Shown here one piece after another: positions 43,600 through 52,092 of a stretch of 64,000 nt of DNA. Below the pieces are notes generated by a model. The model was given only the letters and a program-made list of their open reading frames with translations. It did no database searches and was not told where the DNA came from. The DNA is from Paenibacillus chitinolyticus NBRC 15660 (GTDB taxonomy: Bacteria > Bacillota > Bacilli > Paenibacillales > NBRC-103111): assembly GCF_000739915.1 (NCBI RefSeq), contig NZ_BBJT01000002.1, positions 558,001 to 622,000 on the forward strand, in the 5' to 3' direction. Made by a program: the position numbers and the translations under genes. Position 1 is the first letter of the stretch; each line of letters starts with the position of its first letter.

Positions 43600-44529
43600 G
43601 TGTTTAATCTCAAAAAGTCGGGCGTGCCCGCTATCTTTATCCTGCTTCTATTTGCTTTGACCGTAGGCTGCGGCAATAAAGAGAGTGCACAGCCCCGGCA
43701 GCAAACCGTCACGGACGGGATGGGTCATCAAGTGAACCTGCCTGCCAAGCCCAAAAAAATTATTGCCTCCTACCTGGAGGACCCTCTGCTTGCCCTCGGC
43801 ATTAAACCCGTCGCCCAATGGTCCGTAAAAGGCGGAAACGTACAGGAATATTTGCGCTCACAGTTGGAGGGAATTCCCGCCATACCTTCGAATCTGCCGC
43901 CGGAGACCGTTCTCAGCTTCAACCCGGACCTGATCATCCTCCGCCCGGAAGCCGCCGCTCAAGAGAGTCAATACGAGCAGTATGCGAAAATAGCGCCGAC
44001 CTTTGTCCTCTCTAAAGAAGACGCCGACGATTATAAAAAAACAATAACGAAAATGGCCGAATTGTTAAATAAAAAGGAGGAAGCGAAAAAAGCTCTGGAT
44101 GCGTACGACCGGAAGGCTAAAGAGTCGAAAGACAGCTTGCAGAAAGCGCTCGGAGACAAAAAAGTCGCGGTTCTGTGGCTCACCAAGAAAACCTTCTACG
44201 TCGTAAACGGAAATGTTTCAAGCGGAGCGGTTTTGTACGGGGATTTGGGCTTGAACAAACCGAACCTGCTGAATTCTTTGCCGGAGTCCAAGGCCAATTG
44301 GGTTCCCGTTTCGCTGGAGAAGCTGGCCGAGCTGGACGCCGATTATCTTTTTCTCGTCAACTACGATAAAGGCCAGGCCGGAAACCTGGAAGAAGACCTG
44401 TGGCGAAATATCCCGGCCGTTAAAAACGGTCACGTCTATGAGATTGCTTCAACAAGCAGTTGGTTGTATAACGGCGTCATCGCCGCCGAGAAAATCGTCG
44501 ACGACGTCATGAAAGCGCTGCGTCCTTAA
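43600..44529 (+). CDS. Orphan iron-siderophore binding lipoprotein
   Basis: A 309-residue class III binding protein. It starts at GTG 43600, supported by TATGGAGG nine bases upstream, and has a lipoprotein signal ending TVGC. Family features are VTDGMGHQVNLPAKPKKII, FNPDLIILRP and the C-terminal NIPAVKNGHVYEI. A long Lys-rich helix (about 160-205) links the two lobes. No permease or ATPase gene adjoins it, so it must borrow a transporter, perhaps the Fur-regulated FecCD importer at 25944-29748. Iron-regulated by the embedded Fur box. Confidence 0.9.
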   Translation: MFNLKKSGVPAIFILLLFALTVGCGNKESAQPRQQTVTDGMGHQVNLPAKPKKIIASYLEDPLLALGIKPVAQWSVKGGNVQEYLRSQLEGIPAIPSNLPPETVLSFNPDLIILRPEAAAQESQYEQYAKIAPTFVLSKEDADDYKKTITKMAELLNKKEEAKKALDAYDRKAKESKDSLQKALGDKKVAVLWLTKKTFYVVNGNVSSGAVLYGDLGLNKPNLLNSLPESKANWVPVSLEKLAELDADYLFLVNYDKGQAGNLEEDLWRNIPAVKNGHVYEIASTSSWLYNGVIAAEKIVDDVMKALRP

Positions 44530-44733
44530 CAATCGGACTCCATTCATGCGTACACCGCCTGCTGGCGTTCGTTCGGCCTTTGCCGCCCGTTCCGGTTCCG
44601 GTTTCGCTCCAGACTGCGGCCTTACTGTTGCCGGATGGAGGGAACGTGCTGCGAGGTTCATCCCCTTCTTAGGCGACCTATACGTGCTGCGTCCTCAGAT
44701 TCCCGTTCCGCACATAATCAAACGTCTCCAAGA

Positions 44734-44771
44734 AAAAAGGACAACAGGGCAGTCGCCCTGTTGTCCTTTTT
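44734..44771. terminator. Strong bidirectional terminator
   Basis: A 17-base perfect stem (AAAAAGGACAACAGGGC with GCCCTGTTGTCCTTTTT) around AGTC, with T runs on both strands. It serves the convergent genes ending at 44529 and 44781. Confidence 0.93.
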
Positions 44772-44780
44772 ACATGTCGA

Positions 44781-45668
44781 TTATCCTACAGTGACGCGGT
44801 AATAATCGTTTACGCTGCGCTCGACGAAGCCCACCGATTTGTACAAGCCCAGGGCACGGTCATTGTTCGCCGCCACCTCCAGAGCCAGCTTGCCCTGAAG
44901 CTGCTTCGACTCCGCTATGGTAATCGCTTTGCCCAGGATCACTCTGCCGTGACCTTGTCCGCGGTATTCCGGGAGCACGCAAAATCCGGAAATATACCCG
45001 CCGTCGTACAGCTGAATGTTGATTTTCCCGATGGGAGTCCCCTCAAGCTCGGCAATCCAGAAGCTTTCTCCGGCCGCGGCCAATTTCTGTTCGTTGAATC
45101 CCCTGGCATCCGATTCCGTGACGCCGTACCCGGCAACGTCCAGCCGGATCGCTACTTCCATATCCGCTTGCTCCGCGGGACGCAGCTCGATTTGACCGGC
45201 GGAAATGACGGAACTCAGCACGTCCCGGTCATAATCGGAGGGCAGCTCCATCCAATACTCGGAAAATTCATAAGCGCCTCCGGCATATGCGGCGAAAGAG
45301 CGTCCCGACTCCGACCCCCGCTGCACAATAAGCAGTTGTTCGGGTATTCCGCGTTTCCGGCATTCCTCGTCGGCCGCTTCGAGCAGCTTCCGAAAAATTC
45401 CCCGGCGGCGGTACTCCGGGTCCACCATGCCGCTGATTTCCGCTTCGCTGCTTTTAAAAGCAAACAGCGCCAGAAAACCGACTGTTTTTCCGTTCTCGAC
45501 ATAAAGCCAGTCGCTGCATTTTTCCGCTTTCCGGTTCTCGAGCATATCCCAGTTCAGTTTTAATGTAATGGAATCGTATTCGTTACAGCGCTTTTCCAGT
45601 TCTTTTACTTGTGCCAATTGATCGTGGGTTAAACGATTTACAGGCAAAACCATTCCGGTATCCGGCAT
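44781..45668 (-). CDS. Tandem GNAT-domain N-acetyltransferase
   Basis: A 295-residue protein with two GNAT modules. The first (about 20-145) has the acetyl-CoA motif DPEYRRRGIFRKLL; the second (about 160-295) has LPEYRGQGHGRVIL and ends ALGLYKSVGFVERS. Such tandem proteins usually have one active and one substrate-shaping module. Both motifs look intact here. The acceptor is unknown. The gene is monocistronic and shares the terminator at 44734-44771 with the convergent binding-protein gene. Confidence 0.85.
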   Translation of the reverse strand: MPDTGMVLPVNRLTHDQLAQVKELEKRCNEYDSITLKLNWDMLENRKAEKCSDWLYVENGKTVGFLALFAFKSSEAEISGMVDPEYRRRGIFRKLLEAADEECRKRGIPEQLLIVQRGSESGRSFAAYAGGAYEFSEYWMELPSDYDRDVLSSVISAGQIELRPAEQADMEVAIRLDVAGYGVTESDARGFNEQKLAAAGESFWIAELEGTPIGKINIQLYDGGYISGFCVLPEYRGQGHGRVILGKAITIAESKQLQGKLALEVAANNDRALGLYKSVGFVERSVNDYYRVTVG

Positions 45669-45989
45669 TCAGATTCCCCTTATTCATGTAGTAAGAGCCG
45701 TGAAGGCTCATGTCCTATCCATTATAGTGGAAAAATTGACCGCCTGTTAAGGCGGATTTGATTATAGTCGTTTTTTCGTCCCTGGCGGCTAGTTGTACCT
45801 TAGGGGCTCATCGCGCGCGATTCAGGCGGGCAGCACACGGTGCGCGGTTCCCTCCGCGCAGTGAGGAGCCGCATGATGACGGGGACCGCCGGCGGCCAGC
45901 CGCTCTTCTTGGCTCCTGTAAAGCATGCGGCCCGGGATGGGAAAAGCCCCTGACAGGGCCAGGATTCCGGCCGCGATCAGGGGCTTCTT
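45669..45989. other. Gap between GNAT and UvrA-like genes
   Basis: No credible gene. A GC-rich open frame on the plus strand has no family pattern and no binding site. The left part should contain the GNAT promoter; the right end holds the UvrA-like gene's terminator at 45944-45986. Confidence 0.5.
45944..45986 (-). terminator. Terminator of the UvrA-like gene
   Basis: AAGCCCCTGA pairs with TCAGGGGCTT, with a GC-rich loop, followed by four T on the minus strand, immediately after the stop codon. Confidence 0.7.
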
Positions 45990-48503
45990 TTAATAGGGCG
46001 CGGCCAGCGCTTTTTTCAAGAAACGTCCGGTATGAGAAGCTGCGGCTGCCGCGACCGTCTCCGGTGTGCCCGCGGCCACCACTTCCCCGCCCTTGTCTCC
46101 CGCTTCGGGCCCGATATCGACGACCCAATCGCACTCGCGGATCATGTCGAGATTATGCTCCACGACGATGACCGTGTTTCCCGCGTCGACCAGCTTGTTC
46201 AGCAGGACGAGAAGCTGCCGGGTATCCCGCGGATGCAGACCCGTCGACGGCTCATCCAGCAGATACAGCGTATGCCGCTTCGTTTTGCCGCCCAGCTCTT
46301 TGGCAAGCCGGATCCGCTGCCCTTCTCCTCCCGACAAGGTCCGGACCGACTGCCCCCAGTGCAGGTAACCTAATCCCACTTCGGTCAAAAGAGCGATCTG
46401 CCCGTCCATCTTGATTCTGCCCTGCAGCAGAGGCAGGCTTTCTTGGACCGTCATGTTGAGCAGGTCCGAAATGGAGTACCCGTTGCAGGTGACCCGCAGC
46501 ACTTCTTCCTTGAACCGCTTCCCCCGGCAGACCGGACAGCGGACTTCAAGACCGGGCAGGAAGAACATGTCCATCGGCACAACACTGAGTCCTTGACAGT
46601 GCTCGCAGCGGCCGCCCGGCGTGTTGAACGAGAAATGCTTGGCGGTAAGTCCCGCCCGCTTCGCTTCGGGCAAGCCGGCATACAGACTCCGCATCGCCGT
46701 GAATACGTCAGTGTAGGTCGCGACGTTAGACCGGCTCATCCGGCCGATCGGCGACTGGTCGACCGTCACGATCCCGCCGATGCCGCCGAAACCGGTGATG
46801 CTCCGGCAGCCGCGGCGCTGCTGCTCGTCTCGTCCGCCCGCGGCCACCAGATCGAAAAGCAGGGTCGACTTTCCCGAACCCGAGACGCCGGTGAGGGCGG
46901 TCAGGCAGCCTAGCGGAAAGGAGACGTCGATATGCTTCAGATTCCGTTCATAGGCATCGTGAACGTTCAGAAACCGGCCGTTTCCCGGTCTTCTCTGCCG
47001 GGACAGGTCCGCGGTCATGCCGGAAGACTCCCGCAGGAACGCTCCCGTGACGGAGTCGGGGGTGTCCATCAGCTCCGCGAGCGTCCCTTCTCCGACGACT
47101 CGGCCGCCGAAGCTTCCCGCACCGGGACCCATGTCGATCACATGGTCCGCGGCCTGCATCATTTCGACGTCGTGCTCGATGACGAGTACCGTGTTGCCGA
47201 GGTCCCTCAGCTGCTTCAACACGCCGATCAGACCTGCGGTATCCCGCGGATGCAGTCCGGCCGTCGGCTCGTCGAGGATATACAGCACGCCGGTCAGTCC
47301 CGATCCGAGGATGGAGGCGAGCCGGAGACGCTGCGCCTCTCCGCCGGAGAGCGATACCGTCTGACGGCTGAGGGACAGATAGCCCAGACCGACGGCCACG
47401 ATCCGCTCCGTCCGGACGGTCAGATCGTGCAGAAGCGAGCCGACCATCTCCCTGGCCTCGGGCTGCAGCTCTCCCATCAGCCGCTGCAGCCAGCCGAGCG
47501 CATCCTGTAGCGCCCAACTGGAAATATCGGAGATGGCAGCGCCGCCGACCGTCACCTGCCGGACGCTCTCCTTCAACCGGGCGCCGTGACAAACGGCGCA
47601 CGTCTCTTCAAGGAACAGCGCCGATTCGCCCGATTCGCCGCCTTTCTCCTTGTAACGTCTCCAGATGCCGGTCACAACGCCTTCGAACTTCCCGCCGCCG
47701 ACCGATTTGGGCAGCTTTACATCGGGAAAATGCGAGGAGAACGCCTCGCTCTCGACCCCGTAGTAAAGCAGGTCGCGCTGGACGGCCCCGTATTCTTTAA
47801 GGGGCAGATCGGCATCGAAGGTGAAGCCGTAATGCTCCCCCGCCGCTTTAAGGATCGGCAGGTTGTATTTCGCGATCACGTCATACCAGATCGTTACACA
47901 GCCGTTCCGCAAGCTTTTCTCCTCGTCGAAAACGGCCTCCATGTTCAGGGTAACCGTATGACCGAGCCCTCCGCATTCCTCACAGGCGCCTTCCGGCGTG
48001 TTGTAGGAGAAATACCGGCGCGTCAGGCGCTCCATACCGACACCGCAGTGCGGACACTTTACGGCCGGCTGCATGTCCTCCCCGTCTTCTCCGTCACCCG
48101 GTCCGGCCGCTTCTCCGTCAGGCCCCGGTACGAAGCGCTTTCCGCAGTTCGGGCAGGGCCGCTCGCCCAGCTTCTCGTAAATGACCCGCAGATACGTGTG
48201 AATATCCGTAATCGTACCGACCGTCGATCTCGGATTTCGGTTCGTGACATGCTGCCCGACGCTGATGGACGGGGACAACCCGATAATCGCGTCTACCTTC
48301 GGCTTGGCAATAGTGTCCGAGGTCATGCCCATTGACTCCATATACTGCCTCTGGCACTCACGCTGGAGTGTATCCATGGCCAGCGTCGATTTACCGGAGC
48401 CGGAAGGTCCCGTCAGCACAACCAGTTTATATTTCGGAATGCGAAGCGTCACGTTCCTCAGATTATTTTCCCGGGCTCCCCGGATCACGATCTCGCTGCT
48501 CAC
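45990..48503 (-). CDS. UvrA paralogue (short, UvrA2-type ABC-class ATPase)
   Basis: An 837-residue soluble protein with the split UvrA layout. Walker [10 protein letters not shown] near the N-terminus is followed by zinc-module cysteines (CPNCGK, CPHCG, CEECGG, CAVCHG), signature [11 protein letters not shown] and Walker [14 protein letters not shown] second Walker [10 protein letters not shown], further zinc-knuckle cysteines (CEHCQG, CPVCRG) and a second [11 protein letters not shown] and [12 protein letters not shown] come after. Housekeeping UvrA is about 950 residues; this shorter form matches UvrA2/DrrC-like proteins tied to resistance against DNA-binding drugs. The GTG at 48503 follows GGAGGG by seven bases and is preferred over the GTG at 48569. 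No UvrB or UvrC gene is nearby. Confidence 0.88.
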   Translation of the reverse strand: MSSEIVIRGARENNLRNVTLRIPKYKLVVLTGPSGSGKSTLAMDTLQRECQRQYMESMGMTSDTIAKPKVDAIIGLSPSISVGQHVTNRNPRSTVGTITDIHTYLRVIYEKLGERPCPNCGKRFVPGPDGEAAGPGDGEDGEDMQPAVKCPHCGVGMERLTRRYFSYNTPEGACEECGGLGHTVTLNMEAVFDEEKSLRNGCVTIWYDVIAKYNLPILKAAGEHYGFTFDADLPLKEYGAVQRDLLYYGVESEAFSSHFPDVKLPKSVGGGKFEGVVTGIWRRYKEKGGESGESALFLEETCAVCHGARLKESVRQVTVGGAAISDISSWALQDALGWLQRLMGELQPEAREMVGSLLHDLTVRTERIVAVGLGYLSLSRQTVSLSGGEAQRLRLASILGSGLTGVLYILDEPTAGLHPRDTAGLIGVLKQLRDLGNTVLVIEHDVEMMQAADHVIDMGPGAGSFGGRVVGEGTLAELMDTPDSVTGAFLRESSGMTADLSRQRRPGNGRFLNVHDAYERNLKHIDVSFPLGCLTALTGVSGSGKSTLLFDLVAAGGRDEQQRRGCRSITGFGGIGGIVTVDQSPIGRMSRSNVATYTDVFTAMRSLYAGLPEAKRAGLTAKHFSFNTPGGRCEHCQGLSVVPMDMFFLPGLEVRCPVCRGKRFKEEVLRVTCNGYSISDLLNMTVQESLPLLQGRIKMDGQIALLTEVGLGYLHWGQSVRTLSGGEGQRIRLAKELGGKTKRHTLYLLDEPSTGLHPRDTRQLLVLLNKLVDAGNTVIVVEHNLDMIRECDWVVDIGPEAGDKGGEVVAAGTPETVAAAAASHTGRFLKKALAAPY

Positions 48504-48970
48504 AAGTAAACCCTCCGTCCGTTTTGATTTTTCTTCCTTATTAGCGCATTCCTTCCTGATCTCAGCCACACAACCTTATTCTATAACATTCATGCAAATG
48601 AGAAGGTTGAAGTCTTTTTCGCTTGATTTATCAGGCACTTGTTTGCAAAATGTATAGCCGTGCACTTCAAGGTTCTGAACGAATTGGAACGACAACCGCC
48701 CGAAAAAAAAAGTCCCCGTTCCACGGAACAGATGCTCTCCTGTCAGGAAAACGGCGTGCCTGGTGCCAAAGACTTTTTCCCATTAGACGAATGATTCGAC
48801 GAAAATAAAAAGACACAGCACATGAAGTGTCGTGTCTTTGAATTGCAACGGATCTCGGATCGCGTCCGGTCCGTACGTTTTCTTTTCTTTTATTCGGGCG
48901 GGCCGCAAAATTTTTCACCCCGCACTCGCATACGTTCGGGTACCTTGTAACCCGCAGAAGTCCGACGGTT
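48504..48970. other. Gap between UvrA-like and VOC genes
   Basis: No credible protein gene; short frames lack binding sites. It should hold the UvrA-like promoter, and it carries a minus-strand terminator for the VOC gene at 48809-48839. Confidence 0.5.
48809..48839 (-). terminator. Probable terminator of the VOC gene
   Basis: AAAGACAC pairs with GTGTCTTT around an imperfect inner stem; the minus strand continues TTTTTATTTT. It lies about 130 bases after the stop codon. Confidence 0.6.
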
Positions 48971-49354
48971 TTACACCGTGATTTCTATGCTGTTTCCTTC
49001 CGGGTCCAGAACAACACTTTCAAAATAGCCGTCGCCGGTTACTCGCGGCTCGCTCTCGACGGTATATCCGTCACGCCTTAGCCGTTCCGTCAGCTCCACG
49101 ACCTTGTCTTCGCTTCCGGTCGAGAAGGCGATATGGGCATAGCCGAGGTAAATCTGCCCTTCTTCTCTTCCGGCGCATGCCGGTTTGGTCATCAGCTCCA
49201 GTCTTGCACCGCTTTCGAACTGCAAAAAGTACGAGTGAAACTGCTTCTTGGCATTCGTGTACTTATCGCCCGCCACTGCGCCGAAATAAGTTTCATAAAA
49301 AGATTTCATCTGCTCCAGATCGGCCGTCCATAGGGCCATATGCTCGATTTTCAT
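48971..49354 (-). CDS. VOC-family (glyoxalase/lyase-like) metalloprotein
   Basis: A 127-residue protein with the paired beta-alpha-beta-beta-beta pattern of vicinal-oxygen-chelate proteins. His5 in IEHMALWTADLEQMKSFY, Glu in ARLELMT, His in YAHIAFS and the C-terminal Glu in GNSIEITV are the expected metal ligands, which fits a glyoxalase-I-like enzyme. The ATG overlaps the stop of the P450-reductase remnant by four bases and has AAGGAAGGGAAGG upstream. Substrate unknown. Confidence 0.85.
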   Translation of the reverse strand: MKIEHMALWTADLEQMKSFYETYFGAVAGDKYTNAKKQFHSYFLQFESGARLELMTKPACAGREEGQIYLGYAHIAFSTGSEDKVVELTERLRRDGYTVESEPRVTGDGYFESVVLDPEGNSIEITV

Positions 49355-49713
49355 ACGAATCGCCTTCCCTTCCTTAAAATAGCCGGTGATCGTCCGGCGG
49401 CTCCCATGACGGCGAATTCAGGCTGCGCTTCGACGCTGTAAATCCCCGCCCAGACGTCTTTGGCGTAACGCCCGTCCGTCTGCAAGTCGTCCAGCCACTT
49501 CCGGGCTTCGACCGGGCTTACCCAACGGATATTCGCGTAAGCCTGCCGGATTTCCTCTTCCACGTCCGGCGCCATCCGGCTTCCGTCTCCGCATACATAC
49601 AGCCGCCCGCCTTGTTCGAGCAGGGCGATCAGCTCCGCCGCATTCTCTTTCATCAGGTGCTGCACATACGTCTTCGGCGTTCCGCTGCACGGAAGCGATC
49701 CCGAATCTATCAA
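49351..49713 (-). pseudogene. C-terminal remnant of a P450-BM3-type flavocytochrome (CYP102-like reductase)
   Basis: About 90 residues match the very end of the NADPH-P450 reductase half of CYP102/BM3 proteins: TPKTYVQHLM, ELIALLEQGGRLYVCGDGSRMAPDVEEE and KWLDDLQTDGRYAKDVWAG. The complete protein is about 1050 residues; the heme domain, FMN domain and most of the FAD domain are absent. An extra 30 unrelated residues follow DVWAG to a stop overlapping the VOC start. The first usable codon is a TTG without a binding site, and homology is lost upstream of about 49690. This is a decayed gene end, not a functional reductase. Confidence 0.8.
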
Positions 49714-49784
49714 GGAAGGAGAAACGGTCCATGCTTGTCGAAGTAGTTTTCCGGGATATAACGGCTTATAAACGGAGGTTGATT

Positions 49785-50144
49785 ATGAAGGTTAAACGAA
49801 TTATCGCGAACCTGGACACGCCGGAACTTACGGCGGCCAAACGCTTTTATCAGGAGGCGCTCGGTCTCGATTTGCTGATGGATCACGGCTGGATCGCAAC
49901 GTACGGGAACCGCGAGACGATGAACGTCCAGATCAGCGTCGCTTCGGAGGGAGGCTCCGGCACCCCTACACCGGCTTTATCCATCGAAGTGGACGATCTG
50001 GATGAAGCGCTTGCACGCATGGAGAAGGCCGGTTTTCCTGCGGAGTACGGACCCGTTGACGAGCCCTGGGGGGTCCGGCGTTTTTTTGTACGCGATCCGC
50101 TGGGCAAGCTCGTCAACATTTTGAGCCATGGGCAAGAAGACTAA
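49785..50144 (+). CDS. VOC-family protein (bleomycin-resistance/glyoxalase-like)
   Basis: A 119-residue VOC protein: KRIIANLDTPELTAAKRFYQEALGLD at the start, EVDDLDEALARMEKAGFP in the middle and FFVRDPLGKLVNIL at the end. The ligand positions look incomplete (Asn in the first strand, Asn in VNIL), so it may bind a ligand or drug without being an active metalloenzyme. The start at 49785 has CGGAGG seven bases upstream; an alternative ATG at 49731 with AAGGAAGGAG would add 18 residues. Confidence 0.82.
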   Translation: MKVKRIIANLDTPELTAAKRFYQEALGLDLLMDHGWIATYGNRETMNVQISVASEGGSGTPTPALSIEVDDLDEALARMEKAGFPAEYGPVDEPWGVRRFFVRDPLGKLVNILSHGQED

Positions 50145-50201
50145 GCCCTGGTGAGCCCCGCTTGCGGAATATCGTTTTCCGATCCGGGCTTAGAACGCCA
50201 A

Positions 50202-50243
50202 AAGCCGCATCCGGCCGTTATCGCAACGGTTCTAATGCGGCTT
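50202..50243 (-). terminator. Terminator of the DUF1772 gene
   Basis: AAGCCGCAT pairs with ATGCGGCTT and encloses an inner CCGTT/AACGG hairpin; on the minus strand four T follow. Confidence 0.7.
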
Positions 50244-50261
50244 CCGCTTGTTGCGGCATGC

Positions 50262-50747
50262 TCACCCCTTCAGCCGGAGGGCTTGTATGAACATCGCCAG
50301 AGCCGCCAGGCACGCAGCTGTACGCACATGATTCCAGGCGGTCCATTTGACGACATAACTCGACCACACGTCAGCACCTGCGGCGCTTCCCGGGTTCACG
50401 GCTTCGAGCGCGTTATTCAGGGGAACGTTGAACACCATCGTTACCGCAAAGCCGGCGGCAAAAAGCAGGCTGCCTGCCAATAACCAGCCGCTACCCGGCT
50501 CTCCCCAGTTCAGCAACGAGGAGACCGCCAGCACGCCGCTTAACAAAGCCGTTCCCATAAACACGATGCCGAACAGGGGGTTCAGGATGGTGGCGTTGAT
50601 CGACTGCATCGCCGCAATGCCCTGCTCCGCCGGTATCCGGGCGAGTGCGGTCATAACGAACGCCGAGAAGGCGAAAAACAAGCCCGCGTTCAATCCCGAA
50701 CCGAGGGCGGAACAAAACGTTAAAACCGTAAGCAAACTGCCGCTCAT
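50262..50747 (-). CDS. DUF1772 (anthrone-oxygenase-like) membrane protein
   Basis: A 161-residue protein with four hydrophobic helices. It has the DUF1772 features GLFFAFSAFVMTAL, MQSINATILNPLF, FNVPLNNAL and a late W..WN.VRT element (KWTAWNHVRTAACLAA). Some relatives act on anthrone-type polyketides, but most bacterial members are uncharacterised, so no function is assigned. Monocistronic with its own terminator. Confidence 0.82.
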   Translation of the reverse strand: MSGSLLTVLTFCSALGSGLNAGLFFAFSAFVMTALARIPAEQGIAAMQSINATILNPLFGIVFMGTALLSGVLAVSSLLNWGEPGSGWLLAGSLLFAAGFAVTMVFNVPLNNALEAVNPGSAAGADVWSSYVVKWTAWNHVRTAACLAALAMFIQALRLKG

Positions 50748-50861
50748 TACGAATCTGCCCCTTCCGCTAAAGCCGATATCCGGCTGTCTTCTTACTCCAT
50801 TTTATAGCGGAACTGTCACGCCGGAAAAGCCGCATTTCGTTATAACCGATTTGTACCGGAA

Positions 50862-51761
50862 TCATCCCGTCGGCAGGCTTCCCGCCTTTTCTTGCCGCTC
50901 CTTTATTTTTTGCCAGTCGGAATGGGCCGCCTCGACTCTTTTCCACAACTCCTCCCGCTCTGGCTTGCTGTAGTTGACAAGCTGTTCATCGAATACACCG
51001 GCGAGAACCTCGAACCATTGCGATTTCGTGTGAAGCTCGGTTTTTTCCAGTCCGCTTGCATTCCGTTTCCTCCAGATACATCCTCTGAGTTCATTGCCCT
51101 CGGTCTCATTCCGTTGTCTGATCAGAAACTTGTTAAACCAGGGGGAATCCTCCGAACGGATATAAAATTCGTGGTTCGGCTTGAATTCTTCAAGATCCGT
51201 CAGCACGTCAGGCGCATAATCGACACCCGGAAAAGAAGCGAGATGATCATGCTCCAGCCGCCAGCCGTCAGCCGCAACCCCCGACTCTGTCACCTTGTAA
51301 GTGTAAGGTTCCTGAATGAAAGTGCCGTGTCTTAGAGGCAGCGGCTCGAAAGGCATATCCCCCAGCCCTACTTCGGCGATCCAGGTCCCCCTCCCCGCTT
51401 CTTCGTCGGAAAAATCAACGGTCAGTCCCAGATGAAAAGAATTGATCCGCGGCTCGGCTCCCATTGGCTGAACGCCGGCACGGTGCAAATTTACCCGGTA
51501 GCCGAGAGAATGCAGTAGAACGCCGAACGCGCCGTTCAAGTGGAAGCAGTAGCCGCTTCGCCGGTTCAGAATGAGCGCCACCGATTCTTTAAACCCGATA
51601 GGGGCCGGTTTTCCGCCGAAAATGTCCAGCGTCTGCCAGGAAAGATGCTTGACGTGAGCTTTGTGCAGCTCTGCCAAATAAAGAAGCGTGGGCGCCCCGA
51701 TTTCCGAAATCCCGATTCTTTTTAAATAAGCGCGTACTTCATCCCTCGTCAATGTATACAT
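50862..51761 (-). CDS. Arylamine N-acetyltransferase
   Basis: A 299-residue cytoplasmic enzyme with the NAT catalytic triad in order: Cys72 in RSGYCFHLNGAF, His110 in SFHLGL and Asp135 in VGLGD. The Cys is acetylated by acetyl-CoA and the acetyl group passes to arylamines, hydrazines or similar amines. Length is slightly above the usual 270-280 residues. No partner genes adjoin it. Possible roles are detoxification or tailoring of an aromatic amine. Confidence 0.9.
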   Translation of the reverse strand: MYTLTRDEVRAYLKRIGISEIGAPTLLYLAELHKAHVKHLSWQTLDIFGGKPAPIGFKESVALILNRRSGYCFHLNGAFGVLLHSLGYRVNLHRAGVQPMGAEPRINSFHLGLTVDFSDEEAGRGTWIAEVGLGDMPFEPLPLRHGTFIQEPYTYKVTESGVAADGWRLEHDHLASFPGVDYAPDVLTDLEEFKPNHEFYIRSEDSPWFNKFLIRQRNETEGNELRGCIWRKRNASGLEKTELHTKSQWFEVLAGVFDEQLVNYSKPEREELWKRVEAAHSDWQKIKERQEKAGSLPTG

Positions 51762-51861
51762 AAAGAGTCACCTCGGATAGCCGTATTACGCTTGCCCGGA
51801 AATGGATTTCCTGCTGCGTAATTCCATTCTAGAAGGGAGCGGAGACGCCTACAACGCCAAA

Positions 51862-51893
51862 AAGGAGCATCTGTACCGGTACAGATGCTCCTT
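51862..51893 (-). terminator. Perfect 32-base palindrome acting as terminator
   Basis: AAGGAGCATCTGTACC is followed directly by its exact complement with no spacer. On the minus strand five T follow, so it probably ends transcription of the cupin gene 200 bases upstream. Confidence 0.75.
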
Positions 51894-52092
51894 GGAGTGC
51901 GGTTGAGCACCTTCATGCAGTGCCTCACCGCGGGTTGAAAGATCTCGGAGTGCCGGGCTGTCCGTGCTAATATCCGCTGCCCCACCAAGAAAACAGGCGG
52001 ACGCCTTCCACTGTAGAGCCTGCCTGTTGTCACCTTTGGTTTGGGATTTACATGTGGGCGCCCGAAGCTGCAGGGTCTTATTCACCGCGTGA

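Noticed and set aside
45758-46171. Plus-strand frame in the gap and 3' end of the UvrA-like gene
   Set aside because: Arg/Pro-rich translation typical of non-coding GC-rich frames; no binding site; it crosses a terminator.
48667-48918. 83-codon minus-strand frame between the VOC and UvrA-like genes
   Set aside because: It spans the VOC terminator hairpin and has no ribosome binding site or recognisable pattern.
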